Shown here one piece after another: positions 18,192 through 27,000 of a DNA stretch of 64,000 bases. Source of the DNA: Pirellulales bacterium (GTDB taxonomy: Bacteria > Planctomycetota > Planctomycetia > Pirellulales > PALSA-1355); assembly GCA_022844125.1 (NCBI GenBank), contig JALHMI010000006.1, positions 1 to 64,000 on the forward strand. The letters run 5' to 3'. A program made the position numbers and the translations under genes. Numbering within the stretch: the stretch's first letter is position 1; the number at the start of each line of letters is the position of its first letter. Below the pieces are notes generated by a model. It did not search any database. It was given only the letters and a program-made list of their open reading frames with translations, and was not told the origin of the DNA.

Positions 18192-18536
18192 TCACGGCTC
18201 CCACGGCGGTTCACCTCCTAACCGCGTGACGTACTTCTCGGGAAACAACCGCCGCACTCGTTCCAACTCTTCGTCCGACGTCGCTTCGGGGAGATAGAAC
18301 TCGGGAATCCCTGTAAGAGTCGTACCGAACCAGCCGAGCGGCCAAGGCGGCGACGTTGTGACAAAGCTAACTATCGGGATCGCCAGATCATCTCTGGCCA
18401 GCACCGCCTCGCGCTGGCGAATCCAATTGAGATGATACGCGATCCATCCCGCCGCACCGGCCGCGATCGTCACCGTCACCAGCAGCCCCAACAAGCTGAA
18501 GCGAAACCAACGACGGATGGAAATGAATCGTGTCAT
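18192..18536 (-). CDS. Planctomycete-type RRWFRFSL small membrane-anchored protein
   Basis: A 114-residue protein with the N-terminal pattern MTRFISIRRWFRFSLLGLL and one transmembrane helix, then a soluble tail ending in a segment on ERVRRLFPEKYV. Very similar N termini (RRWFRFSLRTLL) are frequent in planctomycete genomes, often in multicopy families without known function. An upstream in-frame ATG at 18683 would add 49 residues that are simply translated repeat DNA, so the ATG at 18536 is chosen. Confidence 0.65.
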   Translation of the reverse strand: MTRFISIRRWFRFSLLGLLVTVTIAAGAAGWIAYHLNWIRQREAVLARDDLAIPIVSFVTTSPPWPLGWFGTTLTGIPEFYLPEATSDEELERVRRLFPEKYVTRLGGEPPWEP

Positions 18537-18552
18537 GGCTTGTGTCGGTGTT

Positions 18553-18720
<168 letters not shown>

Positions 18721-18747
18721 TGGCGATGTGTCGCGGTGGCCGTTCAT

Positions 18748-19041
18748 TCATTGCCCTCCCCACATGAACACCAGCAGCGGAATCAGGAAGATCATGATTG
18801 CCACCACCGCCGCGCCGCCACCAACGATTGCCCCCTTGAACCACTTACCAAACGGAGCGCCGATCGCCGCACCGAGGCAGGGCAGCGACAGGAGCAGCAT
18901 CCAAGCAGTCCCCTCAATGGCATTGCCAAGCGGCAACTGCCACACCGCCAGCGCGCCACCGACAAACAGCATGCACAGCAGCAGCCGGCGGATCGTGATC
19001 CTGCCTGCTCGCTCGGAAGAGTAGTTGGCCGCTTCATTCAT
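18748..19041 (-). CDS. Small membrane protein, unknown
   Basis: A 97-residue protein with three hydrophobic spans (about residues 17-36, 44-64 and 72-94) and a charged N terminus containing RAGRITIRRLLL, a planctomycete-style anchor pattern. No function is recognised. It lies between two palindromic repeats and two other small membrane-protein genes. Confidence 0.5.
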   Translation of the reverse strand: MNEAANYSSERAGRITIRRLLLCMLFVGGALAVWQLPLGNAIEGTAWMLLLSLPCLGAAIGAPFGKWFKGAIVGGGAAVVAIMIFLIPLLVFMWGGQ

Positions 19042-19079
19042 GGGTTCGCTCTCGGCTCACTTCGCAGCAGCGGCGGCAG

Positions 19080-19529
19080 TCATTTGTCAATGAAGCTAAT
19101 CTCAGCTTCCGGGAAGTACTCTCGCAGCTTCCGCACATCATCCTCGTTGTACCAGCCATTCCGCAAATCGACCCTTACGAGTCGATAGTCCCCGAGCCAC
19201 TCGTCCGCCCCGGTGCGTGAAGTGTGGATGCCTCCAATTTTTGATCCGGCGGTCAACGATCGAATGACTTTCTCGCGTTCGGCAGCAGCGTGCCGGCGCC
19301 ACGCCACGCAGCCGAACAGCACGCAGATCGCGGTGACTTGCAAGAACAACTCGCGCAGGCCGAATCGCCGCTTTGGCTTCCCTCGCCAGAACAGAAAGCG
19401 AATGAGTCCGGCGATGGCGAACACGATCAACAACCCCAACCAGACCAGGTTCCACACACCCTCGTTGCGCATGAGCAGCAGCACCGCTGCCGACAACCAG
19501 AAGGAGATGAATAGGTAATTCAGCATCAT
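19080..19529 (-). CDS. Small membrane protein with soluble C-terminal tail, unknown
   Basis: About 149 residues from the MM start at 19529. Two N-terminal transmembrane helices (residues 3-18 and 24-42), a basic loop (FWRGKPKRRFGLRELFLQ), a third helix, then a soluble tail (WLGDYRLVRVDLRNGWYNEDDVRKLREYFPEAEISFIDK). The tail pattern, with a leucine-rich-repeat-like ending on KLREYFPEAEI, resembles that of the gene at 18192, so the two may be paralogues. The longer frame to 19607 only adds translated repeat sequence. Confidence 0.6.
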   Translation of the reverse strand: MMLNYLFISFWLSAAVLLLMRNEGVWNLVWLGLLIVFAIAGLIRFLFWRGKPKRRFGLRELFLQVTAICVLFGCVAWRRHAAAEREKVIRSLTAGSKIGGIHTSRTGADEWLGDYRLVRVDLRNGWYNEDDVRKLREYFPEAEISFIDK

Positions 19530-19553
19530 AGCGTGCGTTGTATCATTCGAATC

Positions 19554-19655
19554 GGGTGCCACTGCTGGCCCAGCCCAGCAGTGCTCTTCGCTGGGTTCAG
19601 CTTGCACTCAAAGCTGCTAGTTGATGATACCCCAGACCGAGCCGGAAGGAGGCCC
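19554..19655. repeat. GTGCCACTGCTGG palindrome repeat, copy 2 (left half)
   Basis: Starts GGGTGCCACTGCTGGCCCAG..CAGCAGTGC and keeps the ~100-bp body of copy 1 (CTTGCACTCAAAGCTGCTAG, TTGATGATACCCCAGACCGA) but lacks the closing right palindrome, so it looks truncated. Confidence 0.75.
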
Positions 19656-19737
19656 GCGTTTGATTCGCTCGTTCGCTGGTTGGTCTGGCATGAAACGGTG
19701 CAAAACACTACTTACCTCATCGTGTGGTAATGCGCGC

Positions 19738-19766
19738 TTGACATGATGTACTTATGTTTATTACTC
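19738..19766 (+). promoter_or_regulatory. Possible promoter of the DUF5131-tcmP module
   Basis: A consensus TTGACA box at 19738-19743 is followed after 16-17 bp by ATTACTC in an AT-rich run, unlike the surrounding DNA. The ribosome site GGGGAGGG (19773-19780) and GTG start at 19785 follow directly. The weak -10 makes the call tentative. Confidence 0.35.
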
Positions 19767-19784
19767 TTAGGTGGGGAGGGCGTT

Positions 19785-20612
19785 GTGAGCACCAACTCAA
19801 AGATTGAATGGACGGACGCCACGTGGAATCCGGTACGTGGTTGCACCAAGATTAGTCCCGGGTGCGCCCACTGCTATGCCGAAACGTTTGCCGAAAGATT
19901 CCGCGGTGTCCCGGGCCATCCCTACGAGTTGGGATTCGACCTCCGCATTGTGCCGGAGAAGATTGCCGAGCCATTGACGTGGTCGAAGCCGCAGATGGTG
20001 TTTGTCAATTCGATGAGCGACCTCTTTCACAAGGCCGTGCCCGATGAATACATCGAGATAGTCGCTCGCGTGATGGTCGCCGCGAATTGGCACACGTACC
20101 AAGTGCTCACAAAACGTTCGGATCGATTGCGAGACTTGCTGCGAACCAAGTTGTCGTTCGCGGCGAGCGCGCCTCATATTTGGTGGGGAGTCAGCGTCGA
20201 GAATCGCAAGCACGGTTTACCTCGTACTATGCATCTTAGAGAGGCCCGACCCCAGGTCGCGTTTCTATCCATAGAGCCTTTGCTGGAAGATCTCGGCGAT
20301 TTTGATCTAGACGGAATTGACTGGGTGATCGTGGGTGGAGAGAGCGGCCCGGGAGCTCGCCTGATGCAGGCGGAATGGGTTCATCGAATCCGCTCGCTAT
20401 GCCAACGCGATAAGGTTCCTTTCTTCTTCAAACAATGGGGCGGTGTGAGAAAGAGTTCAACCGGTCGTCACTTGGATGGTCAGACATTCGATGCCATGCC
20501 CCCGACCACTAGAAACGAAGTGCCTAGCTCTTCCCTGCGCAAGGAGCTTGCTGCCGAGTACCTTGCGATGTGGCCTCGGCGTCCTTCACGCAAGAACCGA
20601 CGCACAGCATGA
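19785..20612 (+). CDS. DUF5131 (phage Gp37/Gp68 family) three-cysteine protein
   Basis: A 275-residue protein from a GTG start with GGGGAGGG 4-12 bp upstream; an upstream ATG at 19746 gives an unrelated hydrophobic leader. It opens with NSKIEWTDATWNPVRGC and carries the C-x6-C-x2-C cluster at Cys20, Cys27 and Cys30 that gives the three-Cys motif family its name; this resembles the iron-sulfur ligation of radical-SAM-like proteins. Other family hallmarks are FVNSMSDLFH, YQVLTKRSDR, LSIEPLLEDL and VIVGGESGPGAR, and FFFKQWGG near the end. It is followed after 9 bp by tcmP, its usual partner. Biochemical function is not established to my knowledge; a nucleic-acid-modifying radical enzyme is one guess. 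Confidence 0.88.
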   Translation: MSTNSKIEWTDATWNPVRGCTKISPGCAHCYAETFAERFRGVPGHPYELGFDLRIVPEKIAEPLTWSKPQMVFVNSMSDLFHKAVPDEYIEIVARVMVAANWHTYQVLTKRSDRLRDLLRTKLSFAASAPHIWWGVSVENRKHGLPRTMHLREARPQVAFLSIEPLLEDLGDFDLDGIDWVIVGGESGPGARLMQAEWVHRIRSLCQRDKVPFFFKQWGGVRKSSTGRHLDGQTFDAMPPTTRNEVPSSSLRKELAAEYLAMWPRRPSRKNRRTA

Positions 20613-20621
20613 GCTGAACGG

Positions 20622-21881
20622 ATGAGCCGCAAGCACCACGAATGGAAGATCGGGCAAGCGCCGCCGCTAATCCGGCCACACAGCCTGGCCAAACATCGTG
20701 TGCTCAAGGCATATCTCGAACGATACGTCTCCGTTCTGACGTCGAATCCGCGGCAAGAGCGGCTTCGCTTGACTCTCGTGGATGGATTCGCGGGTGGTGG
20801 GCGTTATCTCGACAGTCGCACGAAAGAGGAGCGACCTGGCTCGCCGATGATCATGCTGGAGGCAATGGACGTCGCGGCCGATGATGCGCAGCGAGTCAGA
20901 TCCAAGCCATTTCATCTCGACACACAGTATGTTTTTGTCGAAGAGAAGAAAGACGCATTCGACCATCTCCGTGCTGTATTGAATGATTCGAAGCACGCCA
21001 AGTTGGTTGGCGATCGAATTCACCTCGAACACGGTGAGTTCACCGCTCAGGTACCTGATATCGTTGAATTTGTGAAGAACCGCGGACGCGCTGGGCGGGC
21101 TATCTTCGTACTTGATCAGTTTGGCTACACCGACGTTCCGCTGGAGACGATTCGGTATATCCTTTCGGCGCTCGATAATGCCGAAGTACTTCTGACGTTC
21201 GCGACAGATTCCTTGATCGACTACCTCAGCGGGAGTGATCAAACTCAGCAGATACTTAACAAGGTGGGCATATCGCTCCCCTCTTCAACCATTGCCACCT
21301 TGAAAGAGGCACGAGATTGGCGGCGGGCAATCCAGTTTGCATTGCATGACCAGATTCCGGCACGAACTGGGGCAAGGTTCTACACCCCTTTCTTCATCCG
21401 ATCTGAAGACGCTCATCGAGATTTCTGGCTAATCCATTTGTCGGGACATTTTCGTGCGCGTGATGTGATGGTTGGGCTGCACTGGAAGGAAAGCACCTCT
21501 TTCGCTCACTATGGTCGTTCAGGCTTGCGGATGCTCGGTTACGATCAGCAGCGTGATGCGAAATGGGCAGAGCAGCGGATGCTCCCCGGTTTCTTCTTTG
21601 ATGAGACGGCACTTGCGTCGAGCCAGGAGGAGTTGTTGGAACAGCTGCCAGAACAGGTGTTCAAATTCAAAGATGGCGTTGCATTCTGTGACCTGTTTTC
21701 ATCTCTTACGAACGAGTGCCCTGTAACCGCCGAGATCATGAAAGGCGTGTTGGGCGACTTAGCCAGGCAGGGCTTGGTTCATGTGCGCGACAAGACAGGC
21801 GCAAAAACGCGACGCGCTGCCATTCAACACGATTCGGACATTATCATTCCAAGCCAGCAGAGACGCCTATTCATGCGATAG
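20622..21881 (+). CDS. tcmP: Three-Cys-motif partner protein TcmP
   Basis: A 419-residue protein of the TcmP family, which is found beside three-Cys-motif genes such as the one just upstream. VDGFAGGGRY (residues 53-62) and RPGSPMIML (71-79) look like the entry to a Rossmann methyltransferase-like fold, and FVLDQFGYTDVP (162-173) matches the family's LDPxG position although DP is changed to DQ. The C-terminal ~90 residues (KDGVAFCDLFSSL, VTAEIMKGVLGDLARQGLV) read as a winged-helix DNA-binding module. Codon use is more AT-rich than that of nearby genes, suggesting transfer. Role unknown; defence or mobile-element linkage is inference. Confidence 0.88.
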   Translation: MSRKHHEWKIGQAPPLIRPHSLAKHRVLKAYLERYVSVLTSNPRQERLRLTLVDGFAGGGRYLDSRTKEERPGSPMIMLEAMDVAADDAQRVRSKPFHLDTQYVFVEEKKDAFDHLRAVLNDSKHAKLVGDRIHLEHGEFTAQVPDIVEFVKNRGRAGRAIFVLDQFGYTDVPLETIRYILSALDNAEVLLTFATDSLIDYLSGSDQTQQILNKVGISLPSSTIATLKEARDWRRAIQFALHDQIPARTGARFYTPFFIRSEDAHRDFWLIHLSGHFRARDVMVGLHWKESTSFAHYGRSGLRMLGYDQQRDAKWAEQRMLPGFFFDETALASSQEELLEQLPEQVFKFKDGVAFCDLFSSLTNECPVTAEIMKGVLGDLARQGLVHVRDKTGAKTRRAAIQHDSDIIIPSQQRRLFMR

Positions 21882-22020
21882 CGCTTCATCGAATCGTGGC
21901 ACCCGGCATCCTACAGCGGCAGCGAACGATCCATTCTCCGCCAGAGTACGCCGTGATTTGCCGCCGCTTCGGGGCCGAAGAGTAAGCCACTGGCGATGCC
22001 TCGGCTTCTGCGATGCGCAT

Positions 22021-22353
22021 GAGAAAAAATCGCACTCCGAATCGCCCTTGCCCGCGCGTGTGGCGCGCTGCCGCCGCAACTCGTTCATGCGCAACGCACT
22101 CGCTTGCGCATCGCGCACACCGCCCACGTGTCCACCACCTCTAGTAATCAGGCCAGGATTTCGTTTAGTGTAAGGTCACGACAACAGGTAGAGACCGCAG
22201 CATGTCGCCGACGAATTCGAACACCACTGCGAACTTGGAGAAACCGCGCAGGCTGACCACGACCGCTCGGGCCCGTTTTCAACGCCGCAGAGAGGAGTGT
22301 GTGCGCCCGAAACATCATTTTCACGACTTTCTAAGCGCACACGCGCGAAAAAT
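22021..22353 (+). repeat. ~330-bp dispersed element, copy 1
   Basis: Matches the reverse complement of 45601-45919. Block A (about 22021-22167) shares TGTGGCGCGC, GCGCAACTCGTT-like, CCCACGTGTCCAC, AATCAGGCCAG and TTTCGTTTA in order. Block B at 22297-22326 is identical for 30 bases to 45625-45654 and forms the left side of a hairpin with GCGCACAC downstream. The ~130-bp middle has diverged. Confidence 0.8.
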
Positions 22354-22382
22354 CGTTCGCTTAAAAACAGCCAGGAAACTTT

Positions 22383-22472
22383 TCAGTGTGAAGTGTTCAG
22401 TTTTCGGTGTTCAGCAAGAAAGACAGCGAGCGGTTCTTCATCCTCGCTGAAAACTGAATACTGAAAACTTCA
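22383..22472. repeat. Inverted repeat with AGTTTTC..CTGAAAACT arms
   Basis: AGTGTTCAGTTTTCGGTGTTCAGC on the left pairs with GCTGAAAACTGAATACTGAAAACT on the right across a short loop. It is probably a hairpin-forming dispersed repeat. It belongs to the 825-bp gene-free stretch 21882-22706, which holds three repeat elements and no gene I can support. Confidence 0.6.
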
Positions 22473-22567
22473 AACTCCCCCCGTTCTTTGAAAATCCGAC
22501 CCAGACAGACTCGCCTCTGTCTTCCTTACTGGGTGCCACTCGACGCCGCTGACCAGGGCGCCGGCTC

Positions 22568-22694
22568 GGGTGCCACAGGTGCTGCGCAGCAGTCACCTGT
22601 GCACGTTGCGAACAACGCGAGCCCGAGTCGCAAATGTTGCTGACACGCCAAGACGAGCACAGGTGAGCCGCCACGGCGGCCACCTGTGGCACCC
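22568..22694. repeat. Paired-hairpin repeat, CACAGGTG family, copy 3
   Basis: Left unit GGGTGCCACAGGTGCTGCGC with arm GCAGCAGTCACCTGTG, right unit CACAGGTGAGCCGCCACGGC with arm CGGCCACCTGTGGCACCC. It is the best-preserved copy and ends 12 bp before the stop codon side of the next gene, where it could act as a transcription terminator for it. Confidence 0.82.
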
Positions 22695-22706
22695 AGAAGA
22701 GAAGGT

Positions 22707-23894
22707 CTAGGCCGAGAGCTCTTCCGCCAGCCGCCTGGCAAGCACCGCCGCCCGCTCATCGTCGAGATTCAGCGGGTTGATCACCAGCTTGCCCTCGGCG
22801 AGCAGGCCGTGCCCGACGTAGCACGGCGGCGAACCGGCCCGCAGCCGGCGGCAGACGTTAAACGCTGTCTCGCGATCCTTGACCGCGATCTCCAGAATCG
22901 GCAATCGCTCGCCGTCGGATTCGAGCAGCATGCACTCGGCCGGCGCATTGGCTAGCGCCGTCGCGATCGTCTCCAGGCAGCGCTGGTAGCCAGTGAGTCG
23001 CCGGTCGTACTCGCCCGCGGCGAACGCTCGCAGCGCCACAAGCAGGGCCACGATCTGTTCCTTCGAGACCTTGAACCCGCGGCCGATGCCATGTCGCGGC
23101 AAGCCCGGCACGCAGTCGCGGAGGATCAGCTCGGCCGGCGGATCCCAGAGCTCGGCGTGATCGTCCATGTCGAGCATCTGCAGCGCCGCCGAAGAGATCA
23201 GCTCCTGGCGGCCGCAGAGAATTCCGGTCGCTTGCGGCCCGCGAATCGCCTTGCCGCCGCTGAACGCGACCAGATCGGCGCCCGTGGCCGGCAGCGCTTT
23301 CAAGTTCGCCCGCGGCGGTAGCTCGCCCGCGGCATCAACGATGACCGGCAGGTGATGCGCATGCGCGACGGCGACGACTTCGGAGAGCGGCGGCCGCGAG
23401 CCGTCGGTCAGCACGTACAGCACGCCGGCCGTGCGGGGACCAAACGCCGCGGCGTACTCCCAGGCTTCGGTTCTGCGGACGCCCGCTCCGCTGACGAGTT
23501 CGTTGAAGCCGACCTCGACGAGCCTGGCGCCGGCCCCTCGCACCGCGTGATCGTAGCCACTGCGATGTTCCCGGGCGACGACGATCTCGTCGGGAAAACC
23601 TTCGCAGTGCGGCAGCCGTTCCATCCGCCCCAGATCGTGCCGGGCGAGGATCGCCGCGGTGCCGAGCGTGAGCGCCGCGGCAGCGCCGGCGGTGACGAGG
23701 CCCGCTTCGGTGCCGGTCGCGCTGGCGATCTCGCGACAGGCGGCCGCTTGCAGCTTCTCGAGCGGCACCGACTCGCGCGCAGCTTCGGCAAACGCGGCGA
23801 GTGCCTGCTCGTTCAGCGGCGCACCGCCTAGACGCGTCACCGCGCCCGAGGCGTTGATGATCGGTTCGACTCCGAACTGCTCGTAGATGCTCAC
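22707..23894 (-). CDS. SelA-like PLP-dependent enzyme
   Basis: A 395-residue fold-type I PLP enzyme of the SelA / D-glucosaminate-6-phosphate ammonia-lyase-like group. It starts with YEQFGVEPIINASGAVTRLGG, has TGTEAGLVTAGAAAALTLG for cofactor phosphate binding, PVIVDAAGELPP for the pyridine-nitrogen aspartate and SGGKAIRGPQATGILCG with the Schiff-base lysine near residue 212. True SelA works with tRNA-Sec, but no selB, selC or selD is present, so an ammonia lyase or related amino-sugar/amino-acid reaction is more likely. Monocistronic, with a divergent neighbour at 24086. Confidence 0.85.
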   Translation of the reverse strand: MSIYEQFGVEPIINASGAVTRLGGAPLNEQALAAFAEAARESVPLEKLQAAACREIASATGTEAGLVTAGAAAALTLGTAAILARHDLGRMERLPHCEGFPDEIVVAREHRSGYDHAVRGAGARLVEVGFNELVSGAGVRRTEAWEYAAAFGPRTAGVLYVLTDGSRPPLSEVVAVAHAHHLPVIVDAAGELPPRANLKALPATGADLVAFSGGKAIRGPQATGILCGRQELISSAALQMLDMDDHAELWDPPAELILRDCVPGLPRHGIGRGFKVSKEQIVALLVALRAFAAGEYDRRLTGYQRCLETIATALANAPAECMLLESDGERLPILEIAVKDRETAFNVCRRLRAGSPPCYVGHGLLAEGKLVINPLNLDDERAAVLARRLAEELSA

Positions 23895-24085
23895 GGCGGA
23901 TCAGTGCTCACGGCGGATCGATCTTGGCGGGAGTGGAAAATAGCGAGTTTCGCAGCCTCGCCATTGTACTTCGCCGCGGGGCGTGGTGCAGGCCGAGTTC
24001 CATTGTTGCGGCGGGATGGTGAGCGGTGTAGCATCGGCCGCTAGAGGAAGTACTCCCGCCCCACGGCATCCCCTTGCGAGTTGTC

Positions 24086-27000
24086 ATGAACCGTCGCCCG
24101 CCGATTGCCGCTCTCGTCACGCTGCTGTGCCTGGCGAGCTCCTTCCCGAAGAACGTGCTGGCCGAGCGCGGCCAGTTCGACAAGTCGCCCGTGGTCGAAG
24201 CCGAGGAGAATTACATCTTCACTCCGCCGGGTTTCAGCCACCCGGGCAAACCGGAGAAAGCGGATGGGGCCGACACGGCCGAGCTCTTCGTGACGATCAA
24301 TGACGCCGCGACCGGCGACCCGACGTTCTGCCGGGTGAACGTCGTCGGCCCGGACGGCAACTTCTACGAGCCGGCCGAGAACCCGCTGGCCGACTATAGC
24401 CTGACGGGCACCTGGCCCGAGCGGCTCGCTGGCAACCGGCCGAGCAAGGCGCCGATCCGCTACTTCGGACATTTCTTCTACACGCCGGGCAAGTTCAAGG
24501 TGCGCGTGCCGGCCGGTAAGTCGCGTGTGGAAGTGTGGAAGGGTTTTGAGTATCGGCCGGTGACGAAGGAGGTTGAGCTCGCTGCCGGCAAGTCGAGCGA
24601 GATCACACTCGCGATCGAGAATCCCGCGCCGATGCACGAGCGCGGCTGGCACTCGGGCGATCCGCACCTGCACTTCATCCGCGCGGATGAGGACGATGAC
24701 CGCGAGATCTTCGATCTGCTCGAAGCCGAAGACATTCGGATGGGGATGATCCTCGCCTACAACGAGACGAACGACTATCCGGGCTTGATGCCCGAGCTGA
24801 TCACGCCGCAGCTAAAGGGGCTCGGCAAACGGTCGATCCGCAGCCGCAGCGGTTACCAGATCATCTCGGGGCTGGAGTATCGCAACGTGATCTTTGGTCA
24901 CATGCTCCTGATTGGCCGCAACGACCTGGTGCTCGACGGCCAGCACATTGACCCGAACCTGGGGCCAGTGTTCGGCGAGCTGGGACTCGAGACGCGCCGC
25001 GAAGGAGGGCAGGCGTTCTATGCACACGGTGGCTACGCCCAGGAAATTTGGGCTGACATCGTGCAAGGCGCGGTCGACGGCGTGGAGCTATTGCAGTTCG
25101 GCATCTACCGCGGCATTGGCCTCGACGGGTGGTATCACGTGCTGAATTGCGGGTATCGATTTCCCGGCGTCGGCGCGTGCGACTATCCGGCCTGTCGCAA
25201 ATTGGGAGACGCGCGGACTTATGTGCACATTGATGGGTCGGCCGACTTCGACAAATGGCTCGCCGGCGCCGCGACGGGCCGCAGTTTCATGACAACGGGG
25301 CCGATGATCCTGCTGGATGTGGACGGACATACGCCGGGGGATGAGATCGCGGTGACGGGTGTCGATGCCAAACGGCTGCCCGTGACCATCAAGGTGCAGA
25401 GCGAAACCTGTCCGGTGACGCACGTGCAGCTCGTGGTGAACGGCAAAGTGGAACGCGAGCTGGCAGTCGAACCGACGCAAGGTAAGGAGCTAGTACTTGA
25501 GCATGAGTTGAATCTCAGCGGTCCGGCATGGATCGCCGCGCGGGCGTTCTCCAAGTCGCCGAGCGGCAACGCGGACGCCGAGGCCCATGCGAATCCGGTG
25601 TATGTGACTTGGGATGGACGTAAGCCGTTCTCCGCCCAGTCGGCCGATTACTTGCTCGCGCGATTGGACGAGCAGATTGCCGATCACAAGGCGCGCGATG
25701 TGCCCGAGAAGTCGAAGGCTGTCGAGTACTTCGAGCGGTCGCGAGCGATCCTGCTGGAGGCAAAAGCTCGAGGTGGCTTAGCCGCGGCGGGGCTTGGGAG
25801 CACAGCTGACGCGGCAGTCATCAAACAGCGAACTAACGATGAGGAACTCGCCGAGTTCTTGAAGCCGGTGCCGGCCAAGACACCCGATGAAGCTGTGAAA
25901 ACGATCGAAGTCGCCGCCGGCTTCCGCATGGAACTGGTGGCTCACGAGCCGGACGTGATCGACCCGGTGGCCGCTTGCTTCGACGAAATCGGCGGGATGT
26001 ATGTCGCCGAGATGATCGACTATCCGTATCGGCCGCAGGCTGGTCCGCCGCTGGGTCGCGTGCGATACCTGGTCGACGAGGACAATGATGGACGCTATGA
26101 GCAAAGCTCGATCTTCGCTGACGAGATTGCCTGGCCAACGGGCGTCGCGCCCTACAAAGGGGGTGTGTTCGTCGCCGCAGCTCCGGACATCTGGTACCTG
26201 CGAGATACTGACGGCGACCGAGTGGCCGACGAACGCCGCAAGGTGTTTACTGGCTTTGGCGACCGCAACCAGCAGGGAGGGATCAACAACCTGGTCTGGG
26301 GCATCGATCACAAGATCTATGGCGCCGGCTCGGTCAACGGTGGGAATGTAAAGCGCGTGGCCGCGCCCGACGAGCCGGCGATCGAGTTGTCCGGCCGCGA
26401 CTTTCGCTTTGATCCGACGACCGAGAAGTTTGAGACGATCACGGGCCGCCAGCAGTTCGGCAACGCGTTTGACAACTGGTTCAACCGATTCGTGTGCAGC
26501 GAGTCGAACCCGCTTGTGCACGAAGTGCTGCCGCAGGAGTACGTTTCGCGAAACCCGTACCTTGCGGTTCCGGTGGGGATGAACGACCTGGCGCCGGGAG
26601 TGACGCCGATCTTTCGGATCAGTCCCGTCGAGCGGTGGCGGCAGATTCGCTCGACGCGTCGGCTGGCTGCTGGAGAGCGCGGCATCGACTCCGCCGGACT
26701 AAGTCAGAACGTGATCGACGCGGCGGCGGGACTCGCCGTGTACCGCGGGCATGCGTATCCGGAGAAGTTCCAGGGCGAAGTGTTCGTTGGCTGCTCGCAG
26801 AACAACCTGATTCATCATCGGCGGCTGATCCCCGATGGCGTGACTTTTCGCTCCGAACGAGTGGAGACTGATACCGAATTTGTGCGCTCGACCGACATTT
26901 GGTTCCGCCCGGTCAATTGCATCAACGCGCCAGATGGCACAATGTATGTATTGGATATGTCGCGGGAAGTCATCGAATCGATCCACATTTCGAGCGACGT

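Noticed and set aside
22202-22450. 82-residue plus-strand frame in the repeat-rich gap
   Set aside because: Overlaps the conserved dispersed element and a hairpin repeat; no homology or good start context.
22707-23894. True selenocysteine synthase
   Set aside because: No selB, selC or selD and only SelA-like PLP-fold similarity, so a selenium role is not supported.
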